Assembly: GCA_028819235.1 (NCBI GenBank)
Contig: JAPPMC010000122.1
Span: 62,001 to 126,000 of the forward strand
DNA from: Bryobacterales bacterium
GTDB lineage: Bacteria > Acidobacteriota > Terriglobia > Bryobacterales > UBA6623
DNA: 64,000 nucleotides
Reading direction: 5' to 3'
A model generated the notes under the pieces. The model saw only the letters and a program-made list of their open reading frames with translations, made no database searches and was not told where the DNA came from. The position numbers were made by a program, and so were the translations under genes. Of this stretch, positions 36,650 through 45,690 are shown piece by piece (the first letter of the stretch is position 1; each line of letters begins with the position of its first letter).

Positions 36650-38365
36650 TCACCGGACCAGTCTCACGTCAACGAACGACGCACCTCTCACAAGTCCGCC
36701 GTATTCCACTAGGCCTTCTAGCCGCGCTGGCCCCGCCTTCAGGTCGATGTCGGCAAAGCTGCACGAAGCACTGCCCGCGTCAACATCCTTGACCGCCTTG
36801 ATGTCCCCCACGGCCAGTCGTGCTCGCCCTGAAGACGGGAGCGGTCCGGCGAAGCGGAGCACGAAGTCGTATTGGCCGGCTTCTTCGATCACGACCGGCC
36901 AGTAGCCCAGCGCGTCCTTTCGGGCCCGATCATCGTACTCTCCGCGCCAGTCGAAGCGGGAGAGGGTGGATCGCGGCTCGTGGGGCGATCCGAGGTGGAT
37001 CCGGATCGGTTCGAATCCGCCCGAAGTGACGTTGCGAAACCAATCGTGGTAGCCCCGGCGCATCTCTTCCACGAGCTCCGGGTGCTCCCGCGTAAGATCG
37101 TTTGTCTCCCCCGGGTCGACGGACATGTCGTATAGCTGGAACGTGGCCCCCGGCGGCATCGGATCGGTGGCCTGGCCTTGTGGCTGCACGATCTTCCAAC
37201 GCTGCGTCCGCGCCGAAGCGTTACGGTTCAGCTCCGGTATGTCGCCGCGGTGATTCTGGAGATAGATCGTCCGGTCCGGCCACTCCTCCTCCGCCGTCGA
37301 TCCAGACAGCAGGGGCCAAAGGCTGACGCCATCAAAGGGTTCGTCGGGACCCGGGACGCCGGCGGCCTCGAGCAGCGTAGGCACGACGTCAATGTGCGCC
37401 GCGATCCGATCAACCTTCCTTCCTGCCTCGACCCTCCCCGGCCAGCGGAACACGAACGGAACACGAGTGCCGCCGTCATGGGTGCTACCCTTACGTCCCC
37501 GCAAGCCAGCGGTGAACGTTTGCTGCGTCGGACCGTTGTCCGTAAGGAAGACGACGATCGTGCTCTCGGTAAGCCCGAGGTCGTCCAACTCATTGAGCAA
37601 ACGGTTGAGATTCTGGTCGAATTCCTCGATCATGCCGTAGACCCTGGCTGTGCGTTCGGGAAGGCCCATTTCTCGGTATGGCTCGATCCACTCTTCGTCG
37701 ACGTCGAACGGTCCATGGGGCACATTGGTCGCCAGATAGCCGAAGAAGGGCCGGTTACGGTTGGCCCGCACGAATCCGATCAGCGCCTCCGTGAAGATCC
37801 CTGTGCAGTAGCCCCCATACTTCTGTGACACTCCGTTGAGCTCAAGGACGGGGTCCCAGTAGGTGTTTCCGGGCGGTCCCGCAGGCTGCCCTAAGCCGCC
37901 GCCACGGTGGACCAGGGATTCTTGGAAACCTTGGTCTAGGGCTCGGAGGGGGTAATTGTCGCCGAGGTGCCACTTCCCGAAGATGCCAGTTGCATAGCCG
38001 CCGTCCGCCAGCAGTTCGGCGAGAGTCACGGCCGCGGGGTCGAGCAGCGTTCGCCCGAGGTAGGTGTCAACCACGCGGGAGCGATACCCGTAGCGCCCCG
38101 TCAGAAGCGCCGCACGGGTGGGCGCGCACTTCGGCTCGACATAGAACTGCGTGAACTCCGTGCTCTCTGCGGCTAGCCTGTCGAGCGTTGGCGTGCGAAT
38201 GTACGGGTTGCCGTGGAAGCCTACCTGTGCCCATCCTTGGTCGTCCGTCATGATCAGGATGATGTTGGGCATTTGGGGCCCCGAGTCCGCGCAACCGGCC
38301 GACGCCATCGCTCCCGCAAGCAGACCAACAAGTGCCCATCCGACCTCGATTCTCTTCGCCGTCAC
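36650..38365 (-). CDS. Sulfatase, lipoprotein, with C-terminal beta-sandwich-like domain
   Basis: About 571 residues from the GTG at 38365. The nucleophile motif is CAPTRAALLTGRYG; metal-site and fold motifs are MTDDQGWAQVGFHG, GKWHLGDNYPL and LTDNGPTQQTF. The N-terminus ends in the lipobox ASAGC, so it is a lipoprotein. The last 90 residues (from about GYWPVVIEEAGQYDFVLRF) form an added beta-rich module typical of polysaccharide sulfatases. A longer frame begins at 38554, but its first 63 residues look non-coding; the GTG has a TAGAAT -10 hexamer 7 nt upstream and gives a proper lipoprotein signal. No maturation enzyme is nearby. Confidence 0.9.
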   Translation of the reverse strand: MTAKRIEVGWALVGLLAGAMASAGCADSGPQMPNIILIMTDDQGWAQVGFHGNPYIRTPTLDRLAAESTEFTQFYVEPKCAPTRAALLTGRYGYRSRVVDTYLGRTLLDPAAVTLAELLADGGYATGIFGKWHLGDNYPLRALDQGFQESLVHRGGGLGQPAGPPGNTYWDPVLELNGVSQKYGGYCTGIFTEALIGFVRANRNRPFFGYLATNVPHGPFDVDEEWIEPYREMGLPERTARVYGMIEEFDQNLNRLLNELDDLGLTESTIVVFLTDNGPTQQTFTAGLRGRKGSTHDGGTRVPFVFRWPGRVEAGRKVDRIAAHIDVVPTLLEAAGVPGPDEPFDGVSLWPLLSGSTAEEEWPDRTIYLQNHRGDIPELNRNASARTQRWKIVQPQGQATDPMPPGATFQLYDMSVDPGETNDLTREHPELVEEMRRGYHDWFRNVTSGGFEPIRIHLGSPHEPRSTLSRFDWRGEYDDRARKDALGYWPVVIEEAGQYDFVLRFAGPLPSSGRARLAVGDIKAVKDVDAGSASCSFADIDLKAGPARLEGLVEYGGLVRGASFVDVRLVR

Positions 38366-38372
38366 TGCGGGG

Positions 38373-38378
38373 ATTCTA
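38373..38378 (-). promoter_or_regulatory. -10 hexamer TAGAAT, leaderless start for the sulfatase
   Basis: TAGAAT on the minus strand ends 7 nt before GTG at 38365 with no Shine-Dalgarno sequence. It is the main reason for choosing this start. Confidence 0.5.
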
Positions 38379-38821
38379 GCGAATCCGAAACCGTCTAGCG
38401 CCAATGGCGCCTGCGGTTCGCGACGGCGTGCCAGCGGGGCTCCTAGCGAGCCAAGAGGTAGCTGGCCCCCGGCTACCGGAGAGTCATCGAAGTGGTCCAA
38501 GCCCGAATCCCGTGGGAGGGCACTCCCGAGGGAAGTGCGTGATCTGCCCGACACCCAAACGTCGGCCCGCGGTGGCCCGACTGTCGAGCACCGTCAAGGA
38601 TTGCCCGACCACTCCGGACCTCTACGTCGCTCCATCTGTCCGAGGGCACTGCCGATTCGGTCGCCGAGATGCGCCCGGCTAGGGAAGACCGTCGCACGGG
38701 AGGTGTGCGCGGCGTCACTTGACCATTGAGTTCGGCCGGGCGCGCGACCGGCGTGGGGCGGTCTTGCGTTGGGGCACTGAGGCGCGGTATCGACTGGCCG
38801 TGCGGGCCAGCAAGAACGGGT
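38379..38821. other. Intergenic, no gene recognised
   Basis: About 440 bp between the Gfo/Idh gene end and the sulfatase promoter, both on the minus strand. Nothing beyond shadow frames. Confidence 0.4.
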
Positions 38822-39868
38822 TCAGGGGTGTTCCCACTGGCCAGAATCCGCCGACCGGAACATGGCGTCGATGACTCGCATGCCCATGATCGAATCCTCC
38901 AGCGGAAACTCCAGTGCCTCGCCCCGGCGGATCGCCCGAGAGACGACCTCTCCTTGGGCGGTGTATTGATCGGTGGTCGGCAGCTCCTCGACAATGCGAC
39001 CGGCGTCGCCCAGCATCTTGCCGTCGTCTACGAACAGCCTGCAAGGCCGGTCCACTGGGGCGTTGAAGGGGATTTCAATCTCGATCCTCTTGCGGGTCCC
39101 GAATGCGTGGATGCGCTGGTAGGGCGTCAGTTGCGTGGAGCAGGTGAACGTTGCATGGCCGGCCGGGAATTCCATGACTCCGGATGTGAGGCGATCAATC
39201 CGCCACCGCGGGTCCCAGTCGATCAACCCGGCGACCCGAACGGGCTCGGCCCCGAACAGGAACCTAGCGGCGGTGATCGGGTAACACCCGATGTCATACA
39301 AGCCCCCACCTCCGAGTTCGGCAATGTTGCGAATGTTCTCGGGATCGAGGTTCATGTAGCTAAAGAACCCTTGAACGGCCCGCAGTTCGCCGATCTCACC
39401 GCTCTGCACCAGATCCCGCGCCCGCAGCCACTGTGGGTGGTAGCGCACCATGAAGGCTTCCTGAATTAGGACTCCCGCGCGGTCTCTGGCTCGGACCAGC
39501 TGCACCACCTCGGACGCGTTCAGCGAAACCGGCTTCTCGCAGAGCACGTGCTTGCCCGCATCCGCGGCCCTCGCCGAGAGCGGGACATGAAGGTGGTTCG
39601 GCAGGGGGTTGTAGACCGCTTCAATCTCCGGATCTGCCAACAACTCGTCGTATGAGCCGTAGGCCCGCGGAATCCCCAGCGTCGCTGCGGCCTCTTGGGC
39701 GCGAGCAAGGCTGCGCGAGGCGATTGCAAGAATTCTGCAAGAGGGCCCGCGCTGCATCGCCGGTATGACCTTCTCCAGGCCAATCTTCGCCGTGCTGAGC
39801 ACACCCCATCGCACCGGCGCTGGGGTGTCGACGTGCGCGCTGCTGTCCTTAGAATCCGCGCCGGTCAC
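38822..39868 (-). CDS. Gfo/Idh/MocA family oxidoreductase
   Basis: A 348-residue cytoplasmic dehydrogenase without a signal. The Rossmann start is VRWGVLSTAKIG; YNPLPNHLHVPLS and the signature CEKPVSLNA (near 115) follow, and the C-terminal domain contains GGGGLYDIGCYPITAARFLFG (catalytic Asp and His/Tyr-type region). The sequence is closest in style to dihydrodiol and 1,5-anhydro-sugar dehydrogenases. The GTG start is 5 nt after the aldolase stop, so the two genes form an operon: the aldolase could cleave, and the dehydrogenase oxidise, a sugar acid. The substrate is not predictable. Confidence 0.9.
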   Translation of the reverse strand: MTGADSKDSSAHVDTPAPVRWGVLSTAKIGLEKVIPAMQRGPSCRILAIASRSLARAQEAAATLGIPRAYGSYDELLADPEIEAVYNPLPNHLHVPLSARAADAGKHVLCEKPVSLNASEVVQLVRARDRAGVLIQEAFMVRYHPQWLRARDLVQSGEIGELRAVQGFFSYMNLDPENIRNIAELGGGGLYDIGCYPITAARFLFGAEPVRVAGLIDWDPRWRIDRLTSGVMEFPAGHATFTCSTQLTPYQRIHAFGTRKRIEIEIPFNAPVDRPCRLFVDDGKMLGDAGRIVEELPTTDQYTAQGEVVSRAIRRGEALEFPLEDSIMGMRVIDAMFRSADSGQWEHP

Positions 39869-39873
39869 GCTGC

Positions 39874-40680
39874 CTACATGTATCCGCCGGTCTTGGCTTC
39901 GGCTGCCGGAACATCGGCTTGCATGTCACTCCGGATTGCGCGGAACCCGCTGAGCAAGACTGACATGTCCGTACCGCACACTAGGAACCGGGCACCGTGG
40001 TCCCGGGCTCGCTTGAGCATTCCTGTGCTCCCGAAGTGGACACCCGGAGCCACCCCTGTCTGGTTGCATGCCTCGACCATGCGGTCAAAGGCGTCCCAGA
40101 ACTTGGGGTGCTCAAAGTCGCCCGGAATGCCGAGAGAAACCGAGAGGTCGAACGGTCCCACCATCGTGGCGTCCACGCCTGGCACGGCCACGATCTCCTC
40201 GATGGCGTCAACGCAAGACTGCGTCTCCATCTGTATGACAACCATCGATTCCCGGTTGGCCGACTCCATTTCGGCGGCAGCGCCTTGGAAATCAAGGTCC
40301 GTCACGATGCTGCGCAGCCCGTAACCGCGGCGACCGAGCGGGGGAAACTTCATTGCCGCGACGATTTTGCGGGCTTCCGCGACCGACTCAGTCCGGGGAT
40401 TGATGATGCCCATGGCCCCCACGTCCAGCATGCGGGCCAGAAAGAAGTACTCTGATTGCGGAACGCGAACCAGCGGGACAACATCGGAGGATTTGGCGAC
40501 ACGCACGAACGACTGTACGTCGTCGAATCCTGTCCGGGAATGCTCGCTGTCGATGAAGAAGAAGTCGAGGCCGGCGGCCTTGATTGCAACGACGATCTCC
40601 GGATTGAAGCAGTCCGTCACGCAGGTGCCCAACACGGACCCGCCTGCCTGCAGGGTCGCCTTGATCGTGTTCTGCTTCAC
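39874..40680 (-). CDS. HpcH/HpaI family aldolase (2-oxo-acid aldolase)
   Basis: A 268-residue class II pyruvate aldolase-like TIM barrel. Signatures are FFIDSEHSRTGFDDVQ (near 41-56, catalytic His), PLVRVPQ, IINPRTESVAEA, MVVIQMET (metal Glu near 152) and VDATMVGPFDLSVSLG (metal Asp near 178). Such enzymes split 4-hydroxy-2-oxo acids into pyruvate and an aldehyde, or 2-keto-3-deoxy sugar acids. The GTG start is preceded by AGAGGTGA. It is the first gene of an operon with a Gfo/Idh oxidoreductase and is downstream of tRNA-Asp on the same strand. Confidence 0.9.
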   Translation of the reverse strand: MKQNTIKATLQAGGSVLGTCVTDCFNPEIVVAIKAAGLDFFFIDSEHSRTGFDDVQSFVRVAKSSDVVPLVRVPQSEYFFLARMLDVGAMGIINPRTESVAEARKIVAAMKFPPLGRRGYGLRSIVTDLDFQGAAAEMESANRESMVVIQMETQSCVDAIEEIVAVPGVDATMVGPFDLSVSLGIPGDFEHPKFWDAFDRMVEACNQTGVAPGVHFGSTGMLKRARDHGARFLVCGTDMSVLLSGFRAIRSDMQADVPAAEAKTGGYM

Positions 40681-40742
40681 GGGATCACCTCTGGGCCATT
40701 CCTAGCTGGCCTGCCGACACCAAGGCGGCTCGGATTGTTGCG

Positions 40743-40820
40743 TGGCGGGAGCGACGAGACTCGAACTCGCGACCTCCGGCGTGACAGGCCGGCGTTCTAA
40801 CCAAACTGAACTACGCCCCC
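40743..40820 (-). tRNA. tRNA-Asp (anticodon GUC)
   Basis: The minus strand folds into a full cloverleaf: acceptor stem GGGGGCG/CGCTCCC with one G-T pair, D-stem GTTC/GAAC, anticodon stem CCGGC/GCCGG around loop CTGTCAC (anticodon GTC), T-arm GCGAG with loop TTCGAGT, discriminator G and an encoded CCA end. It is 78 nt long including CCA. Confidence 0.95.
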
Positions 40821-41182
40821 GGGGCTCAGGTGGGCACTCTTGCGGACGCAAGGCACCCCAACTGGTCCGAGGATAACACACGCGGACCGCGACCATCGCC
40901 GACGGCCGGGCGCGGGAATGGGCCGGACCGCTGCCCTGCGGGCTGGGTACGCCGGAACGTCTGGAACATCCCTTCCAGAGCCCACGGCCCGCGCGTTCCG
41001 GCTGAACGGAGTGGACCATTGTTCGTCCGTTGCGCGGCTTGCCAAGACATCCAAGCGTGTGCTCTGCTCGCTTTCCATGGCTTGCCCCATTCTCAATGCC
41101 CCACCGGTTCTGCTTGCCCTCGGCTGCTCCCCGCTGATCTGCAACGACCTGCTATTCAGGCTTTACACGATTCACCAGCAGG
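40821..41182. other. Intergenic upstream of tRNA-Asp
   Basis: About 360 bp. The minus strand contains TATCCT near 40871-40876 as a possible -10 for the tRNA, without a clear -35. No coding sequence recognised. Confidence 0.4.
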
Positions 41183-42289
41183 TCAGGAGCGACCGCTCAG
41201 ATCGCGAGGTGCAAGGAACTCCAGCAGTATCGTCTTCGTTGAGGCCGCCCCGCGGTACGTTCGCGCTACGCTGTCGCCAACCACAATGTCCACTCTCCAA
41301 TCGGCGATGAGGCGCTCGAGATCCGGAGGCGGCGCGTCAGCCGGATAGTCCTCGACCGGATACTCCCCGAACAGCCTCTGCAGGAAGGGAAGGATAACCG
41401 CCCTATAGCGCTCGAGGTCTGACTGATGCCTGTACCATACGTCTCCCAGTAGGACAGTTGGCGCGGGGTACGGGCTCTTGTCACCAGTTCCCCAGATGTC
41501 CGCCATCCATATCGCCTCGGGGGGAAAGACATAGTGCAGCGAGTCCTGCCTCCCGGCACGGAGCAGCGTTTGCAGCGTCATCTGCACGTTCCTGAGCGTG
41601 CAGAACATGAAGTCGCCTCCGGTGAAGACGACCCGATCGGCCTCGACCAAGATCGTGTGCTCCTGCCCCTCGCTCACAATGGCAATGTCGGGCTGGCGAT
41701 CTGCTCCGTACCAATTGGGGTACTCGTCGCTCACCCAAAAGACCACGGTTCGCCCGCTGGCCTTTGACTTGCGGACCCAATCATCGATTCCGGCCTTCGC
41801 GACCGCCGTGTGGTCGAAGCCGTCGCGATTCGCGTGGCCGACGAAGAGCAAGTCCTCCCCGTCGATCGTTTGGACTTCGCTGTGATGAACGGCTTTGATC
41901 GGCGCTAGCTTTGTCCCGCGAATCGTAACTTTGAAACGTCTCTCCGCCGCACCAGCCCGGACCAGAAGCTCCGCCGCGCCCTCGGCGATCGCCCGAACGA
42001 GGCCCGTCCGGGGCTCCACCACCAGGATGCTCGGGTCGTCAGACTCGAACTCGAACGCTTCGGCAGATTCCAATGCGCCGCTCGGTTCGCGCAACATCGG
42101 AGCGTACCGAACCGTCTCGCCGGGCCGCAGATCGAAGTACTTCGGGATCAACTCGATTTGCGTGGCCCTGTCGGACGAGCACCCGATTGCCCCCGCAATC
42201 GCGAGCGCCGAGCAGATGACTCCGGCCAATGGCCCATCGAGCATGAAGCCCGAGAGTCGATTGCCGGTCCGCACCGAAGTGTGGCGCAT
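41183..42289 (-). CDS. Lipoprotein with Ig-like (Big_2-type) segment, function unknown
   Basis: About 368 residues from the ATG at 42289. The signal ends with lipobox AGAIGC. Residues about 45-130 (ELIPKYFDLRPGETVRY, then VRAIAEGAAELLVRAG) resemble a bacterial Ig-like domain. The rest is a globular region with APIKAVHHSEVQTIDGEDL and VVFTGGDFMFCTLRN, LLGDVWYRH and VDIVVGDSVARTYRG, which I do not recognise. The start overlaps the stop of the POT transporter (TGATG), so it is translated as the second gene of that operon. A role in handling a peptide or other transported ligand at the membrane is a guess from context. Confidence 0.7.
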   Translation of the reverse strand: MRHTSVRTGNRLSGFMLDGPLAGVICSALAIAGAIGCSSDRATQIELIPKYFDLRPGETVRYAPMLREPSGALESAEAFEFESDDPSILVVEPRTGLVRAIAEGAAELLVRAGAAERRFKVTIRGTKLAPIKAVHHSEVQTIDGEDLLFVGHANRDGFDHTAVAKAGIDDWVRKSKASGRTVVFWVSDEYPNWYGADRQPDIAIVSEGQEHTILVEADRVVFTGGDFMFCTLRNVQMTLQTLLRAGRQDSLHYVFPPEAIWMADIWGTGDKSPYPAPTVLLGDVWYRHQSDLERYRAVILPFLQRLFGEYPVEDYPADAPPPDLERLIADWRVDIVVGDSVARTYRGAASTKTILLEFLAPRDLSGRS

Positions 42290-43596
42290 CACACGCCGGG
42301 CATGGCCCGCTTGAGCGGCTTGAGCAGTCCCGCCAAGATGGCTGCCACGGCGACGCACATCAGACCCAGCAGAGCGAAAAACTGCGAGTGTGGCCAACGT
42401 GTCCAGTACACTCCGATCGCAGTCAGCTTGTTACCGACCGCCGTGGCAACAAACCAGCCCCCCATCATCATCCCGCGTAGGCGAAAGGGTGCCACTTTCG
42501 ACACAAGGGAGAGACCCATCGGGGACAACAACAGTTCGCCCAGCGTTACGATTCCGTACGAAGAAATCAGCCACGCGGGCGAGACCTTGTAGGCGTATGG
42601 GTCCGCAGGGGTCACGGACGCCTCTCCGATGCTTGCGGCCCAGTACAGGACGAAGAACGACAGGCCGGTCAGAAGCATCCCGATCGTCATCTTGGCCGGC
42701 GTGGAGGGTTCCATGCCGCGTCGCCCCAGCCAGCCCCAAAGATTCACGAGAGGGAATGCGAGTATCAGGATCCATCCGGGATTGATCGCGTTGGAAATGA
42801 TTCCCGACACGTCCCAATCAACGTTGTCGTTTGCAAAGTAAGTCAGCGTCGACCCATTCTGGTGGAAGGCCATCCAGAAGACAGCCGAGATCGCGAAGAC
42901 AACCAGCAGCGCCCCGACGCGACGCCCCTCCGAGACCGAGGCCAGTTCTGCACTCTCAGCCGCGGCGCCATGTGGGGCCACCTGTGGCTCGTCCGCGACG
43001 CGCACTTGCTCTCGCCACCGGTAGAGCGTCACAAGCGAGATCACCATTCCGACGCCCGCGACGGCGAACGCCGGGTGGAAGCCGACCGATTTCTTGACGA
43101 ACTCCATGGTGACCGGTGCAACGAAGGCCCCGACGTTGATCCCGAAGTAGAAGATCACGAAGGCGCGGTCCTTTAGAGGGCTGCCGTCCGGATACAGGTT
43201 CCCGACCATGGTGGAGACGTTTGGCTTGAATAGGCCGTTTCCCACGACGAGGCAGGCGAGCGCTGCATACACGATGTTGATCGAGTGGAACGAGAGCAGG
43301 AAGTGTCCCGCGACGAAGAAGACGGCCCCAATGAGCGTCGTGCGCAGATAGCCGAAATAGCGATCGGCCAGAAGGCCGCCAATGAACGGGCTGGCGTAGA
43401 CGAATGTCAGGTACCACGAGTACAGGCTCGTGGCCTCCGCTTCCGTCCAACCGAAGCCTTGGGCGGTGTCCCGGAGGTACAACGTGAACATCGAGAGCAT
43501 CGAGTAGAAGCTGAACCGCTCCCAAGCCTCGGACGCGAATAGGACATAGAGCCCCTTGGGGTGTCTCAGTGGTTGCTGGGTTTCCGTCCTGTCCAT
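42289..43596 (-). CDS. POT/PTR2 family proton-dependent peptide transporter
   Basis: About 435 residues and 12 or so membrane helices. POT-family signatures are EAWERFSFYSML (the ExxER motif on helix 1), GGLLADRYFGYLRT and FYFGINVGAFVAP (the FYxxINxG motif). These transporters import di- and tripeptides with protons. The ATG at 43596 is preferred over a GTG at 43611 because AGGAG lies just upstream of it. A lipoprotein gene is translationally coupled to its 3' end. It is divergent from an MFS exporter across about 300 bp. Confidence 0.92.
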   Translation of the reverse strand: MDRTETQQPLRHPKGLYVLFASEAWERFSFYSMLSMFTLYLRDTAQGFGWTEAEATSLYSWYLTFVYASPFIGGLLADRYFGYLRTTLIGAVFFVAGHFLLSFHSINIVYAALACLVVGNGLFKPNVSTMVGNLYPDGSPLKDRAFVIFYFGINVGAFVAPVTMEFVKKSVGFHPAFAVAGVGMVISLVTLYRWREQVRVADEPQVAPHGAAAESAELASVSEGRRVGALLVVFAISAVFWMAFHQNGSTLTYFANDNVDWDVSGIISNAINPGWILILAFPLVNLWGWLGRRGMEPSTPAKMTIGMLLTGLSFFVLYWAASIGEASVTPADPYAYKVSPAWLISSYGIVTLGELLLSPMGLSLVSKVAPFRLRGMMMGGWFVATAVGNKLTAIGVYWTRWPHSQFFALLGLMCVAVAAILAGLLKPLKRAMPGV

Positions 43597-43905
43597 ATCA
43601 CTCCTGTTCACAGCCGTGCGGTTGCCGGATCCGCGCTGCGGCAGCCTCGGCCCTTCAGCGCAGCCATTGAATTGTACTTGCCGCGAGCTGGCCTTCCTTT
43701 TCGCGGAAGGCGGGCGCGCTATCGCATGGAGGCCAACCGGTCCCGAGAGGATTCAAGGCGCTACTCATGATCTTGGCTCCGCTCCCTACGAATCCTTCGG
43801 ATGCCGGGATTGGCCTAGACTCACCAGACTCGCCCCGGCTGTGGGAAGATAATCTGTCGGCGGCCGGCGGCCGTGCCCGTCCGGGGCGGGCCGCCGCAGA
43901 GATAG

Positions 43906-45144
43906 ATGCCCGCCAGTCACAATCGTACCGAGGCCGGGTTGCTGGCCCGGACCTTCAGGTCGTTTCGGTACAGGAACTTCCGCTGGCTGTGGTTTGGGGC
44001 CTTTACTTCGACCACGGGCTTCTTCGTAGCGCAGATTGCCGAGAGCTGGTACATCTACGAGCGCACTTCCTCTGAAGGCCTTCTGGGGCTCACCGCCTTC
44101 CTTAACGGCCTTCCGATCCTCCTGTTCTCCGTAGTTGGAGGGGTCTTGGCCGACCGCATGGACCGGCGCTACCTGCTGATCGGCTCTCAAGTGCTGCAGA
44201 TGACCGCTTCGCTGGGTCTCGCAATCGCCTTCTGGTCTGAACGCATCGAAGTCTGGCACATTCTCGCCGCAGCGTTCTTGGCAGGTCTAGGTCAGGCCTT
44301 CGGGGGCCCGGCATATCAGGCACTCACGCCCTCGCTGGTGCCAAAACGCCACTTGTCGAACGCCATCGCCCTGCTGTCGATCCAGTTCAACCTTGCCGGC
44401 ACGTTGGGCCGGCCCATCGGCGGCGTCGTCTTCAAGTTCCTCGGACCTGCAATGTGCTTCTTGGTGAATGCGGCGAGCTTTCTCGCCGTCATCGTGTCCC
44501 TGCTGCTGCTGCGGGTTTCGCAGGCAACCGGCGGCACACATCCGAACATGCTCCGCAGCTTTCTGGAGGGTCTCAGGGCCATTCGGGTGAGTATTGTCCT
44601 GAAGTCTCTGATGGCGCTGGCGGTGGTGACGGCCTTTTGCGGCGTGCCGATTAACCTGTTGCTGCCGGTGTTCGCCAGCGACGTGTATGGCATGGACGCG
44701 AGCGGCTACGGTAGCGTTGGATCCGTATTGGGCGCGGGCGCGGTGGTTGGGGCGCTGTGGGTCGCCAGCACGGGCAATGCGCCCCGCAAAGGGCGCCGGG
44801 CGCTTGTCATGCAGTCGCTGCTTGGGCTGTCCGTGGCAGGCTTCGCCATGACTGGAACGCTCTGGCTGGCAATGCCGCTGCTGCTCTTCGCGGGCGGCGC
44901 GATCCTAGCGGTGTTCACGATGGTCACGACGCTGGTCCAGCTCAACCTCGAAGAGGAGATGCGCGGGCGCATCATGAGCGTCCACAATACCGCCTTCCGC
45001 GGCGTGATGCCGCTCAGCAACCTCAGCTGCGGCCTGGCAGCCGAGAAGTTCGGCGCGCGAACAGTGCTCGTCTTGAACGGTGCGATCTTGGTCGCCGTGT
45101 CGATACTCTATACGCTCACGGGAAACGCCGTCACAGGCCTCTGA
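43906..45144 (+). CDS. MFS transporter (MFS_3/EntS-like)
   Basis: A 412-residue twelve-helix major facilitator. RSFRYRNFRWLWFGAFTSTTGFFVAQIAESW is the typical opening of the EntS-like MFS_3 group (here split: RNFRWLWFG then FVAQIAESWYIYE), with GGVLADRMDRRYLL between helices 2 and 3 and MRGRIMSVHNTAFRGVMPL in the C-terminal half. Relatives export siderophores or drugs. No biosynthetic genes are adjacent. The ATG follows GCAGAGATAG; the start is reasonable but not well marked. Confidence 0.88.
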   Translation: MPASHNRTEAGLLARTFRSFRYRNFRWLWFGAFTSTTGFFVAQIAESWYIYERTSSEGLLGLTAFLNGLPILLFSVVGGVLADRMDRRYLLIGSQVLQMTASLGLAIAFWSERIEVWHILAAAFLAGLGQAFGGPAYQALTPSLVPKRHLSNAIALLSIQFNLAGTLGRPIGGVVFKFLGPAMCFLVNAASFLAVIVSLLLLRVSQATGGTHPNMLRSFLEGLRAIRVSIVLKSLMALAVVTAFCGVPINLLLPVFASDVYGMDASGYGSVGSVLGAGAVVGALWVASTGNAPRKGRRALVMQSLLGLSVAGFAMTGTLWLAMPLLLFAGGAILAVFTMVTTLVQLNLEEEMRGRIMSVHNTAFRGVMPLSNLSCGLAAEKFGARTVLVLNGAILVAVSILYTLTGNAVTGL

Positions 45145-45181
45145 AGCCTTAGCGGACCCGGTACGGGACGCACGTGTCCGC

Positions 45182-45187
45182 TACAAT
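45182..45187 (+). promoter_or_regulatory. -10 hexamer TACAAT, leaderless start of MaoC gene
   Basis: TACAAT ends 7 nt before the ATG at 45195; no Shine-Dalgarno sequence is present. Confidence 0.55.
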
Positions 45188-45194
45188 TTGCCCC

Positions 45195-45656
45195 ATGGCA
45201 GCGCGAGCAGTACCTGTGGACGAGCTTAGGGCCAGCCTCGGCAGCGAGATTGCCGTCAGCGAATGGTTCGAGATCGGCCAAGACCGCATCGACAGCTTCG
45301 CCGACACCACCGAGGATCACCAGTGGATCCACGTGGACACTGAGCGCGCCGCTGCCGAGTCTCCCTTCAAGACCACCATAGGGCACGGGTTCCTGAGCTT
45401 GTCGATGCTGGCGCCCATCATGATGCGGACGGTCCGTGTGGCGGGCGACTTCAGGCACGGCATCAACTACGGCCTCAACCGGGTGCGATTTCCGACGCCG
45501 GTTCCGGCCGGCAGCCGCATTCGCGGCCACATCTCCCTTAAGGAGCTCGACGAGCACGCTTGGGGAGTCCAGACCGTGTGGGGCGTATTAGTAGAGGTTG
45601 AGGGCAATCCCAAGCCTTGCGTTGTCGCCGAGTGGGTGACCCGTTCCTATCGCTAG
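45195..45656 (+). CDS. MaoC-like (R)-specific enoyl-CoA hydratase
   Basis: A 153-residue hot-dog-fold protein. The hydratase-2 signature is complete: DRIDSFADTTEDHQWIHVD (catalytic Asp and His) and GHGFLSLSM (Gly motif). These enzymes hydrate trans-2-enoyl-CoA or similar thioesters in fatty acid or polyhydroxyalkanoate metabolism. The ATG at 45195 is preferred to a GTG at 45174, which would place coding sequence over the -10 box. The gene stands alone, convergent with polA, so no pathway can be assigned. Confidence 0.92.
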   Translation: MAARAVPVDELRASLGSEIAVSEWFEIGQDRIDSFADTTEDHQWIHVDTERAAAESPFKTTIGHGFLSLSMLAPIMMRTVRVAGDFRHGINYGLNRVRFPTPVPAGSRIRGHISLKELDEHAWGVQTVWGVLVEVEGNPKPCVVAEWVTRSYR

Positions 45657-45690
45657 GGTAGGGGACTGGGCCGCGGCCGCTTCCAGTGCT

